The translations under genes were made by a program, and so were the position numbers. From Flavisphingopyxis soli (GTDB lineage: Bacteria; Pseudomonadota; Alphaproteobacteria; Sphingomonadales; Sphingomonadaceae), in the NCBI RefSeq assembly GCF_007995095.1, contig NZ_VOPY01000001.1, positions 149,001 through 213,000 on the forward strand: DNA of 64,000 nucleotides, given 5' to 3'. This document shows positions 1 through 8,782 of the stretch, one piece after another (position 1 is the first letter of the stretch; every line of letters begins with the position of its first letter). Under the pieces are notes generated by a model. It did not search any database and was not told the DNA's origin. It was given only the letters and a program-made list of their open reading frames with translations.

Positions 1-2
1 TC

Positions 3-581
3 CGTGGCTCGTCGAGCTATGGCGAGGATTTCTATAAACAGGGCGTCGGCTCGGTTGGTCGCGCGATGCAGGACGATCTCGACGACGGGGTCGACTGGCT
101 GGCGAGCGAGGGGACGATCGATTCGCACCGCGTGTGCATTCTGGGAGCGAGCTATGGCGGTTACGCTGCCTTATGGGGTGTTATCCGCAATCCCGAACGA
201 TACCGCTGCGCGGTAAGCCTGGCGGGAGTCACCGACTTGAAAAGGCAGTTGCGTTACGATTCCAAGTTTTTCTCACGCAAGGGTGCGCGCGGCTGGCGTA
301 GCAAGATCGAGGGCGAAGAGCGGTTCGATCTCGACGAGGTCTCACCGGTCGGTCACATCGACCAACTCACGCGACCGGTTTTAATCGCGCATGGCGATGC
401 CGACGGCACCGTACCGCAAAGCCAATACGACCGGTTTATCGAAGCGGCGAAAAAGGCGGGAAAGCCGGTCGAGGCAAAATTATACAAAGGCGAAGGACAC
501 GGACTCTCAGATCCCAAGAATCGAGCCGACTATTACGACCGGGTCGAAGCCTTCCTTGCCAAATACAACCCGGCCGACTGA
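3..581 (+). CDS. S9 family peptidase (prolyl oligopeptidase type), C-terminal part
   Basis: This is the 3' part of a gene that begins before the window; the reading frame is open from base 3. About 192 residues of an alpha/beta-hydrolase catalytic domain are visible. The nucleophile serine lies in GASYGG, the acid is probably in HGDADGTVP, and the histidine is in GEGHGL near the end, which is the order expected for S9 dipeptidyl/acylaminoacyl peptidases. The N-terminal beta-propeller expected for the family would lie outside the window. It converges with the isoaspartyl peptidase gene, with only 15 bases between the stops. Such sphingomonad proteins are usually secreted or periplasmic peptide hydrolases, but the signal region cannot be seen here. 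Confidence 0.9.
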   Translation, partial: RGSSSYGEDFYKQGVGSVGRAMQDDLDDGVDWLASEGTIDSHRVCILGASYGGYAALWGVIRNPERYRCAVSLAGVTDLKRQLRYDSKFFSRKGARGWRSKIEGEERFDLDEVSPVGHIDQLTRPVLIAHGDADGTVPQSQYDRFIEAAKKAGKPVEAKLYKGEGHGLSDPKNRADYYDRVEAFLAKYNPAD

Positions 582-596
582 GCCAAGCGAAAGCGT

Positions 597-1601
597 TCAA
601 CGCGGTTCGTCGCCGTAGATCGCGACCTCGTTGAGGCCCTTGGCGTCGGCGCGGGCGCGGTACATTCCGGGGGTGTTGAAGACGAAGGCAGTGGCGCCGT
701 CGGGGGCGGCGACGATGACGCCGCCATCGCCGCCCATCTCACCGAGTTCGGCGATGACGTGGTTCGCGGCGGCGTCGGGGCCTTCGCCGGTGAAACGCAT
801 CCGCGCGCAGATCTCGTGCGCGACCCCTAGCCGAATGAAATATTCGCCCGATCCGGTCGCGCTGACCGCGCAGGCGCGATCGTCGGCATAGGTGCCCGCG
901 CCGATAATCGGCGAATCGCCGATCCGGTCCCATTTCTTGCCGGTCATGCCGCCGGTCGAGGTGCCCGCCGCGACATGGCCGTTCGCGTCGCGCGCGACCG
1001 CGCCGACGGTGTCGTATTTCATGTCGATATCATACGAGCTGGTCTTGCTCGCCTTCATCCGCTCGAGCGCGTCGCGGCGGAATTCGGTCGCGAAATATTC
1101 GGGCGGGGCCTGCTCGAGTCCCTGCTCGCGACTGAACTGGTCGGCGCCCTTGCCCGCCAGCATGACGTGCGGGCTGCGTTCCATCACCGCGCGCGCAGCG
1201 AGGATCGGGTTCCTGGTCGCCGACACGCCGGCAACCGCGCCCGCTTCGCGCGTATCGCCGCGCATGATCGACGAATCCATCCGGTTCTCGCCGTCCCAGG
1301 TGAACACCGCGCCCTTGCCGGCGTTGAAATTGGGGTCGTCCTCGAGCACCATGATCGCGGCCTGGACCGCGTCGAGCGCCGCGCCGCCACGGCTGAGAAC
1401 CTTCGATCCCGCCGCGAGCGCGCGGCCCAGCGCGGCGCGGATGTCGCGATCCTGTTCGGGGGTGATGCGATCGCGCTCGATCGTCCCGGCCCCGCCGTGG
1501 ATTGCGAGCGACCATGTCGGCGGCGCCTCCTGGCCCTGAACGGGTGCGGTCATCGCGAAACCTCCGGCTAAAAGGACGAACAGACATGAGATGATGCGCA
1601 T
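597..1601 (-). CDS. Isoaspartyl peptidase/L-asparaginase (Ntn-hydrolase), exported
   Basis: A 334-residue plant-type asparaginase/isoaspartyl aminopeptidase. After a signal peptide (hydrophobic core about residues 5-19) comes the conserved IHGGAG, then NFNAGKGAVF, and the autocatalytic threonine in YDTVGAVARD at the alpha/beta processing point, followed by TSTGGMTGK and GTGTYAD-like residues of the beta subunit. It is expected to self-cleave and hydrolyse isoaspartyl dipeptides in the periplasm. I chose the ATG at 1601 because it starts the signal peptide; the frame is open further upstream, but that stretch is Arg-rich and overlaps the neighbouring gene. The downstream neighbour is an S9 peptidase, so the locus looks like peptide turnover. 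Confidence 0.9.
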   Translation of the reverse strand: MRIISCLFVLLAGGFAMTAPVQGQEAPPTWSLAIHGGAGTIERDRITPEQDRDIRAALGRALAAGSKVLSRGGAALDAVQAAIMVLEDDPNFNAGKGAVFTWDGENRMDSSIMRGDTREAGAVAGVSATRNPILAARAVMERSPHVMLAGKGADQFSREQGLEQAPPEYFATEFRRDALERMKASKTSSYDIDMKYDTVGAVARDANGHVAAGTSTGGMTGKKWDRIGDSPIIGAGTYADDRACAVSATGSGEYFIRLGVAHEICARMRFTGEGPDAAANHVIAELGEMGGDGGVIVAAPDGATAFVFNTPGMYRARADAKGLNEVAIYGDEPR

Positions 1602-1693
1602 CGAACGGCTCCCCCGAGTGATGGGAGGTGTGATTGCGCTTTCCCGGGCGCTTGTCAAAATTGCCCGATCGACGCCGATCGCGCCGCCGGGCG

Positions 1694-4060
1694 TCAGAAG
1701 CCGAGCGTAAAGCGGATCGCGCCGCCGATATCGTTGCCGAGCGCGGCGATGTTGCCGGGATCTTTTCGATAATAGGCGTTGGCGGTGAGGCGTGCGGTTG
1801 CACCAACGGGGACGCCATAGACGCCCTCTATATCGACCTCTCGCCCGGTCGGCGCGAGGTTGAGCGTGCGCACGCCATATTCGGTCGCCAACGTCGCGTA
1901 ATCGTAACCGACCGGCAGGTTGAGCCGCAGTCCGCCCGCCGAAACGCGCAGCGGCTGCGCGATGCGCAACGCGAAGCTGTCGCTCGAGCCGAAGACACCC
2001 GCCTTGGTCGCGTCGAGCGACCACGCGCTCGATTTGAGCAGCGATCCCGAAACGACGTTGCCGCCGGCATTGGCCCAGGTCCAACCCTGGCGCCAGGCGC
2101 CGCCGAGGGCCCAGCCGGCCCCGATGTCGACGCGCGCCTCGGTATCGACGAAGGCGCTGCGCGCGCCCTTGCCGCCATAGAGCGAACCGAACTTCGCACC
2201 GAGCACGGTCTCGCTCTCGTTGAGCATCTCGCCATTGAGCGCGAAGCGCGCCGCGCCGACGCTCTTGTCGAGGCCCACGCCGACGATGCTGTAGCGATAG
2301 TCGGAAAGCGGGGTGCGAAGCTGTTCGAAGGGGCGCGTCTCGCGGACCTGCGCGATGCCGGTTTCGGCGCGCGCGGTGAGGCCGATGCCCGCGCCGATAG
2401 CGTGGCGCACGGCAACGCCGCTGGCCGGGCGCAGGCTGAAGCCGATCTGGCCACGCGCCGATTCGCCGACGAGGAAGGCGGGCTGGCTGCGCCCTTCGAG
2501 CGCGGCCGACATGCCCTCGCTGCCGCGGCGGATGCCGAAGGCGAGGCGGGTATCGGGATCGAGGCGCAGCATCACCGATCCGGCGAGGACACGCGCCTGT
2601 TCGGCATCGGTCACGGTCAGCGTCTGCGCGCCGTAAATCACTTCGTTGCTGCCTGCCGCGACGGTCAGCGAGACGCTGAACGCCGGCGAGGAGGCCGACA
2701 GCTGGCGCTGCGCGACCGACAGGGCGGGCGCGAGCTTGAGGTCGAGGCCCGGCGCGCGGACGGTGCGGGCGAGGTCGAGGCCGAAAGCGCGGTCGTATTC
2801 GTCGAGGATGATCGCCTGCGTCGATCCAGAAGCGAACGCATCGCCCATCGGGCTCGACAGCGTGGCCGAATCGGCGGAGGTGTCGACCAGCTCCTTCGAG
2901 CCGGCGAGGCTGGTCGTGCCCGATGGCTGGAAGGCCCTGGCGATGTCGAGGATGCCATGGCCATAAATGGCATCGACGCCCGGGGCGCCGACGTCACGGC
3001 CCGAATTGAGCAGGATCGAGACGATCTGCGCGCCGGTGAGGTTGGGGAAGGCCTGCGCGAGCAGGGCTGCGGCACCGGCGATCTGCGGCGCCGAGAACGA
3101 CGTTCCGCTCCACAGATAGATCGCGCCGTTTTCGTCAGGCGCACGCACGCGATACCCCAGAGCGGTGAGATAGACGTTCGCCGAAGCGCCCGCGCGATTG
3201 CTGAAGGCCGAGATCTCGCTCTGGCTGGCCGCGGTGCCGACCGATCCGGCGATGATGACGCGGCCATTGCCCGCCGCCGCGAGTCCCTGCGCAAACGGAT
3301 CGGGATTGTTGGGGTCGACACCCGCGTCTGTCGATTCGCCGTCATTGCCCGCCGAAACGACGATGACGATGCCAGCGGCCGCGGCGCGCGTTATGGCAGT
3401 GCGCAGCGAGGTCCCGATGCCGCCGCCGCCAAGCGAAAGGTTGATGACGCGCGCACCCGAATCGACCGCGTGGTTGACCGCCGCGGCGATTGCACTGGTT
3501 GAGAACTTGCAGCCGGAATCCTTCACATCGGGGTCTTCGGTTGCGCAACTGCCTGCGGTATCGGCCCGCAAGGTCAACAGCGTAGCATCGAATGCGATGC
3601 CGTGCGTTTCGAGATCGTTTTTCGCGCCGAGAATGACCGAGCTGACCGCCGTGCCATGACCATCCTCGTCAACATACGTGCCGTTGCCGCCGAAATCGCG
3701 CGAGGCCGAACTGATCCGGCCGGCGAATTCCAGGCTCGTCGTGTCGACCCCGGTATCGACGACACCGACGAGGATCCCCTTGCCCGTCGCGCCGGCCGTG
3801 TAGGCCGAGATGGCATTGTGGAACGAGGGGCCGACCGACCGGCGATATTCGGCGGTATCGAAATTGGCGGTCGGCGCGGGCGTCGGAGGCGGTGTCGGCG
3901 CGGGGGCCGGTGGCGGAGTCGGGGTCGGCGTGCTGATCGGTGGGGGCGGGGTCGACGAAGTGCCGCCACCGCCGCATGCTGCCAGCGGGAGCAGGGCCAC
4001 GACGCTCACGGCGCACACGAGGCGCGCCCTGACAGATGAAATTTCAATGTAACGGATCAT
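1694..4060 (-). CDS. Subtilisin-like S8 protease, lipoprotein with C-terminal barrel (SphB1/NalP-like)
   Basis: A 788-residue protein. An N-terminal signal ends in a lipobox (LPLAAC), followed by a Gly run and a Pro/Thr-rich linker to about residue 65. The subtilase domain follows, with catalytic Asp in VVDTGVD, His in DGHGTAVSS and Ser in SGTSFSAPQIAG. The C-terminal 300-350 residues are rich in alternating hydrophobic beta strands and end in ...RFTLGF with a terminal Phe, as in outer-membrane barrels. A lipidated subtilase fused to an autotransporter barrel matches the SphB1/NalP architecture known from Bordetella and Neisseria. The barrel is inferred from strand pattern and the final Phe, not proven. 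Confidence 0.85.
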   Translation of the reverse strand: MIRYIEISSVRARLVCAVSVVALLPLAACGGGGTSSTPPPPISTPTPTPPPAPAPTPPPTPAPTANFDTAEYRRSVGPSFHNAISAYTAGATGKGILVGVVDTGVDTTSLEFAGRISSASRDFGGNGTYVDEDGHGTAVSSVILGAKNDLETHGIAFDATLLTLRADTAGSCATEDPDVKDSGCKFSTSAIAAAVNHAVDSGARVINLSLGGGGIGTSLRTAITRAAAAGIVIVVSAGNDGESTDAGVDPNNPDPFAQGLAAAGNGRVIIAGSVGTAASQSEISAFSNRAGASANVYLTALGYRVRAPDENGAIYLWSGTSFSAPQIAGAAALLAQAFPNLTGAQIVSILLNSGRDVGAPGVDAIYGHGILDIARAFQPSGTTSLAGSKELVDTSADSATLSSPMGDAFASGSTQAIILDEYDRAFGLDLARTVRAPGLDLKLAPALSVAQRQLSASSPAFSVSLTVAAGSNEVIYGAQTLTVTDAEQARVLAGSVMLRLDPDTRLAFGIRRGSEGMSAALEGRSQPAFLVGESARGQIGFSLRPASGVAVRHAIGAGIGLTARAETGIAQVRETRPFEQLRTPLSDYRYSIVGVGLDKSVGAARFALNGEMLNESETVLGAKFGSLYGGKGARSAFVDTEARVDIGAGWALGGAWRQGWTWANAGGNVVSGSLLKSSAWSLDATKAGVFGSSDSFALRIAQPLRVSAGGLRLNLPVGYDYATLATEYGVRTLNLAPTGREVDIEGVYGVPVGATARLTANAYYRKDPGNIAALGNDIGGAIRFTLGF

Positions 4061-4222
4061 ATCGGCAGCTTACCCAAATATGCTGGCAAAAAGCCCTTAA
4101 GGAGCACCTGTTTCTCGCCAACTATTCCATTAAAACACTAAAATAGAACCAAAAAAATGTCCAAGACCTTAACATCTGCCCCTTTTTTGACAGATTAGGC
4201 GCACTCGCCTTGTCGCGCAATC

Positions 4223-4951
4223 ATGGCTTGGCTAGGCAGCGGCATGCCCCGCTCGCTCGATCATGTCGATTGCTGGATCTTCGATCTCGACAATACGCTC
4301 TACCATCCCTGCCATCGGCTGTTCGACCAGATCGACCGGCGGATGGAGGAATTCGTCGCGCGCGTGACGGGCTGTGCGCCCGACCAGGCGCGAGCGATCC
4401 AGAAGGCGTATTTCCACGAACACGGAACGACGCTGGCCGGACTGATGCGCCATCACGACGTCGTCGCCGAAGACTTCCTCGCCTTCGTCCACGACATCGT
4501 CCTCGACGAGCTGGTCCCCGATGCCGCGTTGACCGCCGCGCTCGATGCGCTGCCCGGACGGCGGATCGTCTTTACCAATGCCGACGCCCCGCACGCGCAG
4601 CGCGTCCTCAACCGGCTAGGCATCGCCGACCGTTTCGAGGCGATCCACGACATCGTCGCGTGCAACCATATCCCCAAGCCGGCGAGCGAGCCCTATCGCC
4701 AGCTGTGCGAGACCTATGCAATCGATCCCGCCCGCGCGGCGATGGTCGAGGACATGGCGCGCAACCTCGCCCCGGCGCACGCGCTCGGCATGACGACGGT
4801 GTGGATCGACAACGGATCGGAAGCGGGAAATCGCGATCACGACCCCGATTTCATCGACATCCATGTTGACGACCTTGTGCCCTGGCTTCAGGGGGTCGGC
4901 GAGCGGCTGGCAACGGGCGCGATAGCCAAACAGGAAAGTCCCGCGACATGA
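4223..4951 (+). CDS. HAD-superfamily hydrolase, pyrimidine 5'-nucleotidase type
   Basis: A 242-residue HAD phosphatase of the PpaT/SDT1-like group. Motif I is FDLDNTLY (nucleophile and acid Asp), motif II is in FTNADAPHA, the lysine of motif III is in IPKPASEPY, and motif IV is VEDMARNL. The substrate is not certain: family members dephosphorylate pyrimidine nucleotides. The last codons overlap the start of dapD in ATGA, so the two are translationally coupled, a pairing seen often in alphaproteobacteria. An internal ATG nine codons in (MPRSLDHV) is an alternative start. Confidence 0.88.
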   Translation: MAWLGSGMPRSLDHVDCWIFDLDNTLYHPCHRLFDQIDRRMEEFVARVTGCAPDQARAIQKAYFHEHGTTLAGLMRHHDVVAEDFLAFVHDIVLDELVPDAALTAALDALPGRRIVFTNADAPHAQRVLNRLGIADRFEAIHDIVACNHIPKPASEPYRQLCETYAIDPARAAMVEDMARNLAPAHALGMTTVWIDNGSEAGNRDHDPDFIDIHVDDLVPWLQGVGERLATGAIAKQESPAT

Positions 4952-5784
4952 GCGACATCGCAGCAATTATCGACCAGGCGTGGGAGGCGCGCGACACGCT
5001 CGACACGTCCGACGCGACGATTCGTGACGCGGTCGAACGGGCGCTGGCCCTGCTCGACAGTGGCCGCGCGCGCGTTGCCGAACCGAGCGGCGACGGCGAC
5101 TGGCAGGTCAACCAGTGGCTCAAGAAAGCGGTGCTGCTGTCGTTCCGCTTCAACCCGATGGCGATCATCGAGGGCGGCCCGGGCGGAGCGACCTGGTGGG
5201 ACAAGGTGCCATCGAAATTCGCCGGCTGGGACGAAGCGCAATTCACCGCAGCGGGGTTTCGCGCGGTGCCCGGTTCGATCGTCAGGCGCGGCGCGCATAT
5301 CGGGCGCGACGTCGTCCTGATGCCGAGCTTCGTCAATATCGGCGCCCATGTCGGCGACGGCACGATGATCGACACCTGGGCCTCGGTCGGCAGCTGCGCG
5401 CAGGTCGGCAGGAATTGCCATATCTCGGCGGGCGCGGGCATCGGCGGCGTACTCGAGCCGCTGCAGGCCAATCCGACGATCATCGGTGACAACTGCTTCA
5501 TCGGCGCGCGCTCCGAGATCGTCGAGGGCACGATCGTCGGCGAGGGATCGGTCGTCGCCATGGGGGTGTTCATCACCGCATCGTCGAAGATCGTCGATCG
5601 CGCCAGCGGCGAAGTCCATTACGGGCGCATCCCGCCCTATTCGGTGGTCGTTCCCGGGACACTGCCCGGCAAGCCCCTGGCCGACGGATCGCCCGGCCCC
5701 GGCCTCGCCTGTGCAGTGATCGTCAAGACGGTCGACGCAAGCACCCGCGCGAAAACCGCGATCAACGACCTCCTTCGCACCTGA
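4948..5784 (+). CDS. dapD: 2,3,4,5-tetrahydropyridine-2,6-dicarboxylate N-succinyltransferase
   Basis: The 278-residue protein has the DapD layout: an N-terminal helical domain (about 1-100, including [16 protein letters not shown]), a left-handed beta helix of hexapeptide repeats (about 105-240, e.g. [17 protein letters not shown] and [12 protein letters not shown]), and a short C-terminal domain. It transfers succinyl from succinyl-CoA to tetrahydrodipicolinate in the lysine/meso-diaminopimelate pathway in the cytoplasm. The start ATG overlaps the stop of the preceding HAD gene. The length is normal for the family. Confidence 0.96.
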   Translation: MSDIAAIIDQAWEARDTLDTSDATIRDAVERALALLDSGRARVAEPSGDGDWQVNQWLKKAVLLSFRFNPMAIIEGGPGGATWWDKVPSKFAGWDEAQFTAAGFRAVPGSIVRRGAHIGRDVVLMPSFVNIGAHVGDGTMIDTWASVGSCAQVGRNCHISAGAGIGGVLEPLQANPTIIGDNCFIGARSEIVEGTIVGEGSVVAMGVFITASSKIVDRASGEVHYGRIPPYSVVVPGTLPGKPLADGSPGPGLACAVIVKTVDASTRAKTAINDLLRT

Positions 5785-5807
5785 GCCCAAAGGCCGCGCA
5801 AAGAACG

Positions 5808-5836
5808 TTGACCTAGCCGTATTGTTGACATAATAC
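5808..5836 (+). promoter_or_regulatory. Candidate sigma-70 promoter for the TonB-dependent receptor
   Basis: TTGACC (5808-5813) and TAATAC (5831-5836) are separated by 17 bases, a near-consensus housekeeping promoter. Transcription would start near 5843 and leave a leader of about 98 bases before the receptor start. The -10 element also lies in a small inverted repeat (GTATT...AATAC, 5820-5836), which might bind a regulator. Confidence 0.6.
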
Positions 5837-5940
5837 ACTAAGGCAGATTCATCGGACGTTCACGTTTGTAGTCGTTACTGCGGCGCAACGATTCGGTCAG
5901 CGGATCAAATTTCCCCCTGTGCGGGAATGGGAGAGATATC

Positions 5941-8094
5941 TTGAGCAGCAAAATTCGACCGGCAATCACCGGAATCCGGCAGTCACACAGCGCTACCATT
6001 TGCGGCGGCAAGATGGTGTTCGCGAGCGTTTCGTCGCTCGCGCTGGCGTTGGCGATCGCTGCCCCGGCAGCCGCAGAGGACAGCACCGACAATTCGCCGA
6101 CCCCGGTGGTCCAGACCGCTTCGGGTCAGGCAGGACGAACCTATACGCCCGCCGATTTCGCGCGCTACGCACCCAAGACCGCGCTCGACATGGTCCGCCA
6201 GATTCCCGGATTTTCGATCCAGGGCGGTGACAACGGCAATCGCGGCCTCGGCCAGGCAACGCAGAACGTCCTGCTCAACAGCCAGCGCGTGTCGGGCAAG
6301 TCGAACGATGCCGCGACCGCGCTGTCGCGGATCGATGCCGCCAGCGTTACCCGGATCGAGATCGTCGACGGCGCGTCGCTCGACATTCCCGGCCTGTCGG
6401 GCCAGGTCGCCAATGTCGTCTATGCCAGCAAGTCGTTTGGCGGGACGTTCGAATGGACTCCGGAAATCCGCCCCGGGCTCGACGACAACTGGTTCGCAGG
6501 CAGCGTCTCGCTGAGCGGCAAGGCCGGATCGACCGACTGGAGCGCGAGCCTGTCGAATAATGCTGAACGCCAGGGCCATTGGGGTCCCGAATATCTCCGC
6601 GATGCCAACGGCGTGTTGCTGCTGACGCGCAACGAGCATGGCAGCTACTATCGCGATCGTCCGCGGCTCGCGCTGTCGCTCGCGCGGACTGCCGCCAATG
6701 GCAACATTCTCAACGTCAACGCCGCCGGCGAACTCAGCTATCGCACCCAGCGCGTCGATGGCGATGTCGTCTCGCCCGCCGGCGCGCGATCGGACGAGCT
6801 GTTCCTTTCCACCGAAAAGGAATGGAATGCCGAGCTCGGCGGCGATTACGAATTCGCTCTCGGTGGCGGTCGGCTGAAGCTCGTCGGCCTCAAGCGGTTC
6901 GAACACAGCCCGTTCGTCAACCAATTCACCGCGCAGGACCGTGCGCCGGGATCAGTCGTCACGGGCAATCGCTTCGATCAGACCGTCGATGAGGGAGAAA
7001 CGATCGGGCGCGGCGAATATCGCTGGAAGGCAGGGCTCGCCGACTGGCAGGTCAGCCTCGAGGGCGCCTACAACACCCTCGACAGCGCGGCCGCGCTGTT
7101 CGTGCGCGATGCCGCGGGCATCCCCGTCGAAGTGCCGCTTCCCGGGGCCAATGCGCGCGTGACCGAAAAGCGCGCCGAATCGATCCTGACCTATGGCCGG
7201 CCATTGTCGTCGAGCCTGACGCTGCAAGCCAATCTCGGTGCCGAATACAGCACGATCACGGTCACCGGATCGGGCGGCAAGTCGCGCAGCTTCCTGCGTC
7301 CCAAGGGATCGGTCGCGCTCGCCTGGACGGTCGATCCGACGCTGACGGTCAACGCCAAGGTCGAACGCCGCGTCGACCAATTGAGCTTTTACGACTTCCT
7401 GGCCTCGGTCGACGTCGCCAACAACACCGACCGGTCGAACAATCCCGAACTGGTCCCGCCGCAACGCTGGCGGTTCGAGATCGACGCGACCAAGAAGCTC
7501 GGCCAATGGGGCTCGATCAAGCCCTTCGCGCGCGCCGCCCTGATCCAGGACGTGGTCGATTCGATTCCCGTCTCGCCGACCGAAGAGGCGCTCGGCAACC
7601 TTGCCGACCCTGCCGTTGTCTGGCTGGCCGGAATGGAGGGCACGCTGTTGCTCGATCCGCTGGGTTGGTCGGGCGCGAAAATCGATTTCGACGGCAAGTA
7701 CATCGATGCGCGGGTCAAGGACCCGCTGACCGGCGCGCGCCGCCGGGTGAGCGGCGAGGCGATCTACACATTCAGTGCCAATCTGCGCCACGACATCCCC
7801 GCCTCGAACTGGGCCTGGGGCGGCAGCATCGAAGCCTATGACCATGCCGCCAATGTCCGCCTCGACCAGGTCCAGCGATCATTTGCGACCAAGCCGCAGA
7901 CGACGCTGTTCGTCGAGAATAAAAACGTCTTCGGGCTGACGGTGCGGGCGACAGTCATCAACCTGCTCGACAGCCGCGACGGCTACGAACGCACCGCCTA
8001 TGTCGGCCGCCGCACCGGCCCGATCGCCTTCACCGAGGACCGGCTGCGCGGTTACGGCAGGATCTGGGCGTTCAGCATCAGCGGGAATATCTGA
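5941..8094 (+). CDS. TonB-dependent outer-membrane receptor
   Basis: A 717-residue receptor. A signal peptide (hydrophobic core in ASVSSLALALAIAAPAAA) is followed by a plug domain (about residues 60-170, with TALDMVRQIPGFSI and RIEIVDGASLDIPGLSGQ), then a long beta barrel ending in RIWAFSISGNI. The best start is TTG at 5941, with GGGAGAG 7-13 bases upstream; an in-frame ATG at 6013 would give a more usual signal-peptide length but has a poor ribosome site. It imports an unknown ligand, iron chelate or plant/organic compound, using TonB energy. No ligand-specific neighbour is present. Confidence 0.9.
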   Translation: MSSKIRPAITGIRQSHSATICGGKMVFASVSSLALALAIAAPAAAEDSTDNSPTPVVQTASGQAGRTYTPADFARYAPKTALDMVRQIPGFSIQGGDNGNRGLGQATQNVLLNSQRVSGKSNDAATALSRIDAASVTRIEIVDGASLDIPGLSGQVANVVYASKSFGGTFEWTPEIRPGLDDNWFAGSVSLSGKAGSTDWSASLSNNAERQGHWGPEYLRDANGVLLLTRNEHGSYYRDRPRLALSLARTAANGNILNVNAAGELSYRTQRVDGDVVSPAGARSDELFLSTEKEWNAELGGDYEFALGGGRLKLVGLKRFEHSPFVNQFTAQDRAPGSVVTGNRFDQTVDEGETIGRGEYRWKAGLADWQVSLEGAYNTLDSAAALFVRDAAGIPVEVPLPGANARVTEKRAESILTYGRPLSSSLTLQANLGAEYSTITVTGSGGKSRSFLRPKGSVALAWTVDPTLTVNAKVERRVDQLSFYDFLASVDVANNTDRSNNPELVPPQRWRFEIDATKKLGQWGSIKPFARAALIQDVVDSIPVSPTEEALGNLADPAVVWLAGMEGTLLLDPLGWSGAKIDFDGKYIDARVKDPLTGARRRVSGEAIYTFSANLRHDIPASNWAWGGSIEAYDHAANVRLDQVQRSFATKPQTTLFVENKNVFGLTVRATVINLLDSRDGYERTAYVGRRTGPIAFTEDRLRGYGRIWAFSISGNI

Positions 8095-8144
8095 ATAGAG
8101 GCGTCCCCGCCCGGCCCGGATCGACCGGGCTGGGTGGGTCGCGC

Positions 8145-8200
8145 CCTTCGATACGCGATTTCGACAGGCTCAGTCGCACCTCAGGACAAACGGTTAACGA
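8145..8200. repeat. REP-like palindromic sequence between receptor and ssb
   Basis: The convergent intergenic space contains CTTCGATACG and then TTCGACAGGCTCAG and GACAAACGG, words typical of the TTCGACAGGCTCAGxACGAACGG-type extragenic repeats of proteobacteria. Just before it, at about 8118-8134, GCCCGG-ATCGA-CCGGGC can form a short hairpin without a T-run. Only one copy lies in this window, so the repeat call rests on remembered similarity. Confidence 0.4.
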
Positions 8201-8232
8201 CTGAGCTAGGCTGATCGACGGCAGTCCCTCGA

Positions 8233-8760
8233 TCAGAACGGGACTTCGTCGTCGAGATCGTTGTCGAAATTGGGCCCGCCCGAACCGCCGCCCGACGACG
8301 ATCCGCCGCCGAAGCCGCCATTGCCCGAAGAGCCGCCGCCCCAGCCGTCGTCGCCGCTTGGACGCGATCCGCCGCCGCCACCCGAACTGGCGCCCGAACC
8401 GCCGCCGGGCGCGCCGTCGAGCATCGTCATCACCGCGCCGGGACCCTGCAGCACAACCTCGGTCGAATAGCGGTCGTTGCCCGACTGATCCTGCCATTTG
8501 CGCGTGCGCAGCTGACCCTCGATATAGACTTTCGATCCCTTGCGCAGGAAGCGTTCGGCGACGCCGGCCAGGCCTTCGCCGAAGATCGCGACGCTATGCC
8601 ATTCGGTGCGCTCCTTGCGCTCGCCGGTCATCTTGTCCTTCCAGTTTTCCGACGTGGCGATGCGCAGATTGCATACCTTGCCGCCGTTCTGGAACGATTT
8701 GACCTCGGGATCCTGCCCCAGATTGCCGATCAGGATGACCTTGTTGACGCTGCCTGCCAT
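8233..8760 (-). CDS. ssb: Single-stranded DNA-binding protein
   Basis: A 175-residue SSB. The N-terminal OB fold begins [20 protein letters not shown] and runs to about residue 110. A Gly/Ser-rich flexible linker follows, and the acidic tail ends DDEVPF, the conserved partner-docking tip. It binds ssDNA as a tetramer in replication, repair and recombination. The tail is slightly altered from the usual DDDIPF. It is a single gene convergent with the TonB-dependent receptor and lies just downstream of feoB on the same strand, with 22 bases between them. Confidence 0.97.
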   Translation of the reverse strand: MAGSVNKVILIGNLGQDPEVKSFQNGGKVCNLRIATSENWKDKMTGERKERTEWHSVAIFGEGLAGVAERFLRKGSKVYIEGQLRTRKWQDQSGNDRYSTEVVLQGPGAVMTMLDGAPGGGSGASSGGGGGSRPSGDDGWGGGSSGNGGFGGGSSSGGGSGGPNFDNDLDDEVPF

Positions 8761-8782
8761 GTGCTTGCTTCCTGCTTGAATT

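Noticed and set aside
1634-3502. 622-codon open frame on the plus strand, opposite the subtilase
   Set aside because: It is antisense to a clear S8 protease and is Arg/Asp-rich, as expected of a mirror frame in GC-rich DNA.
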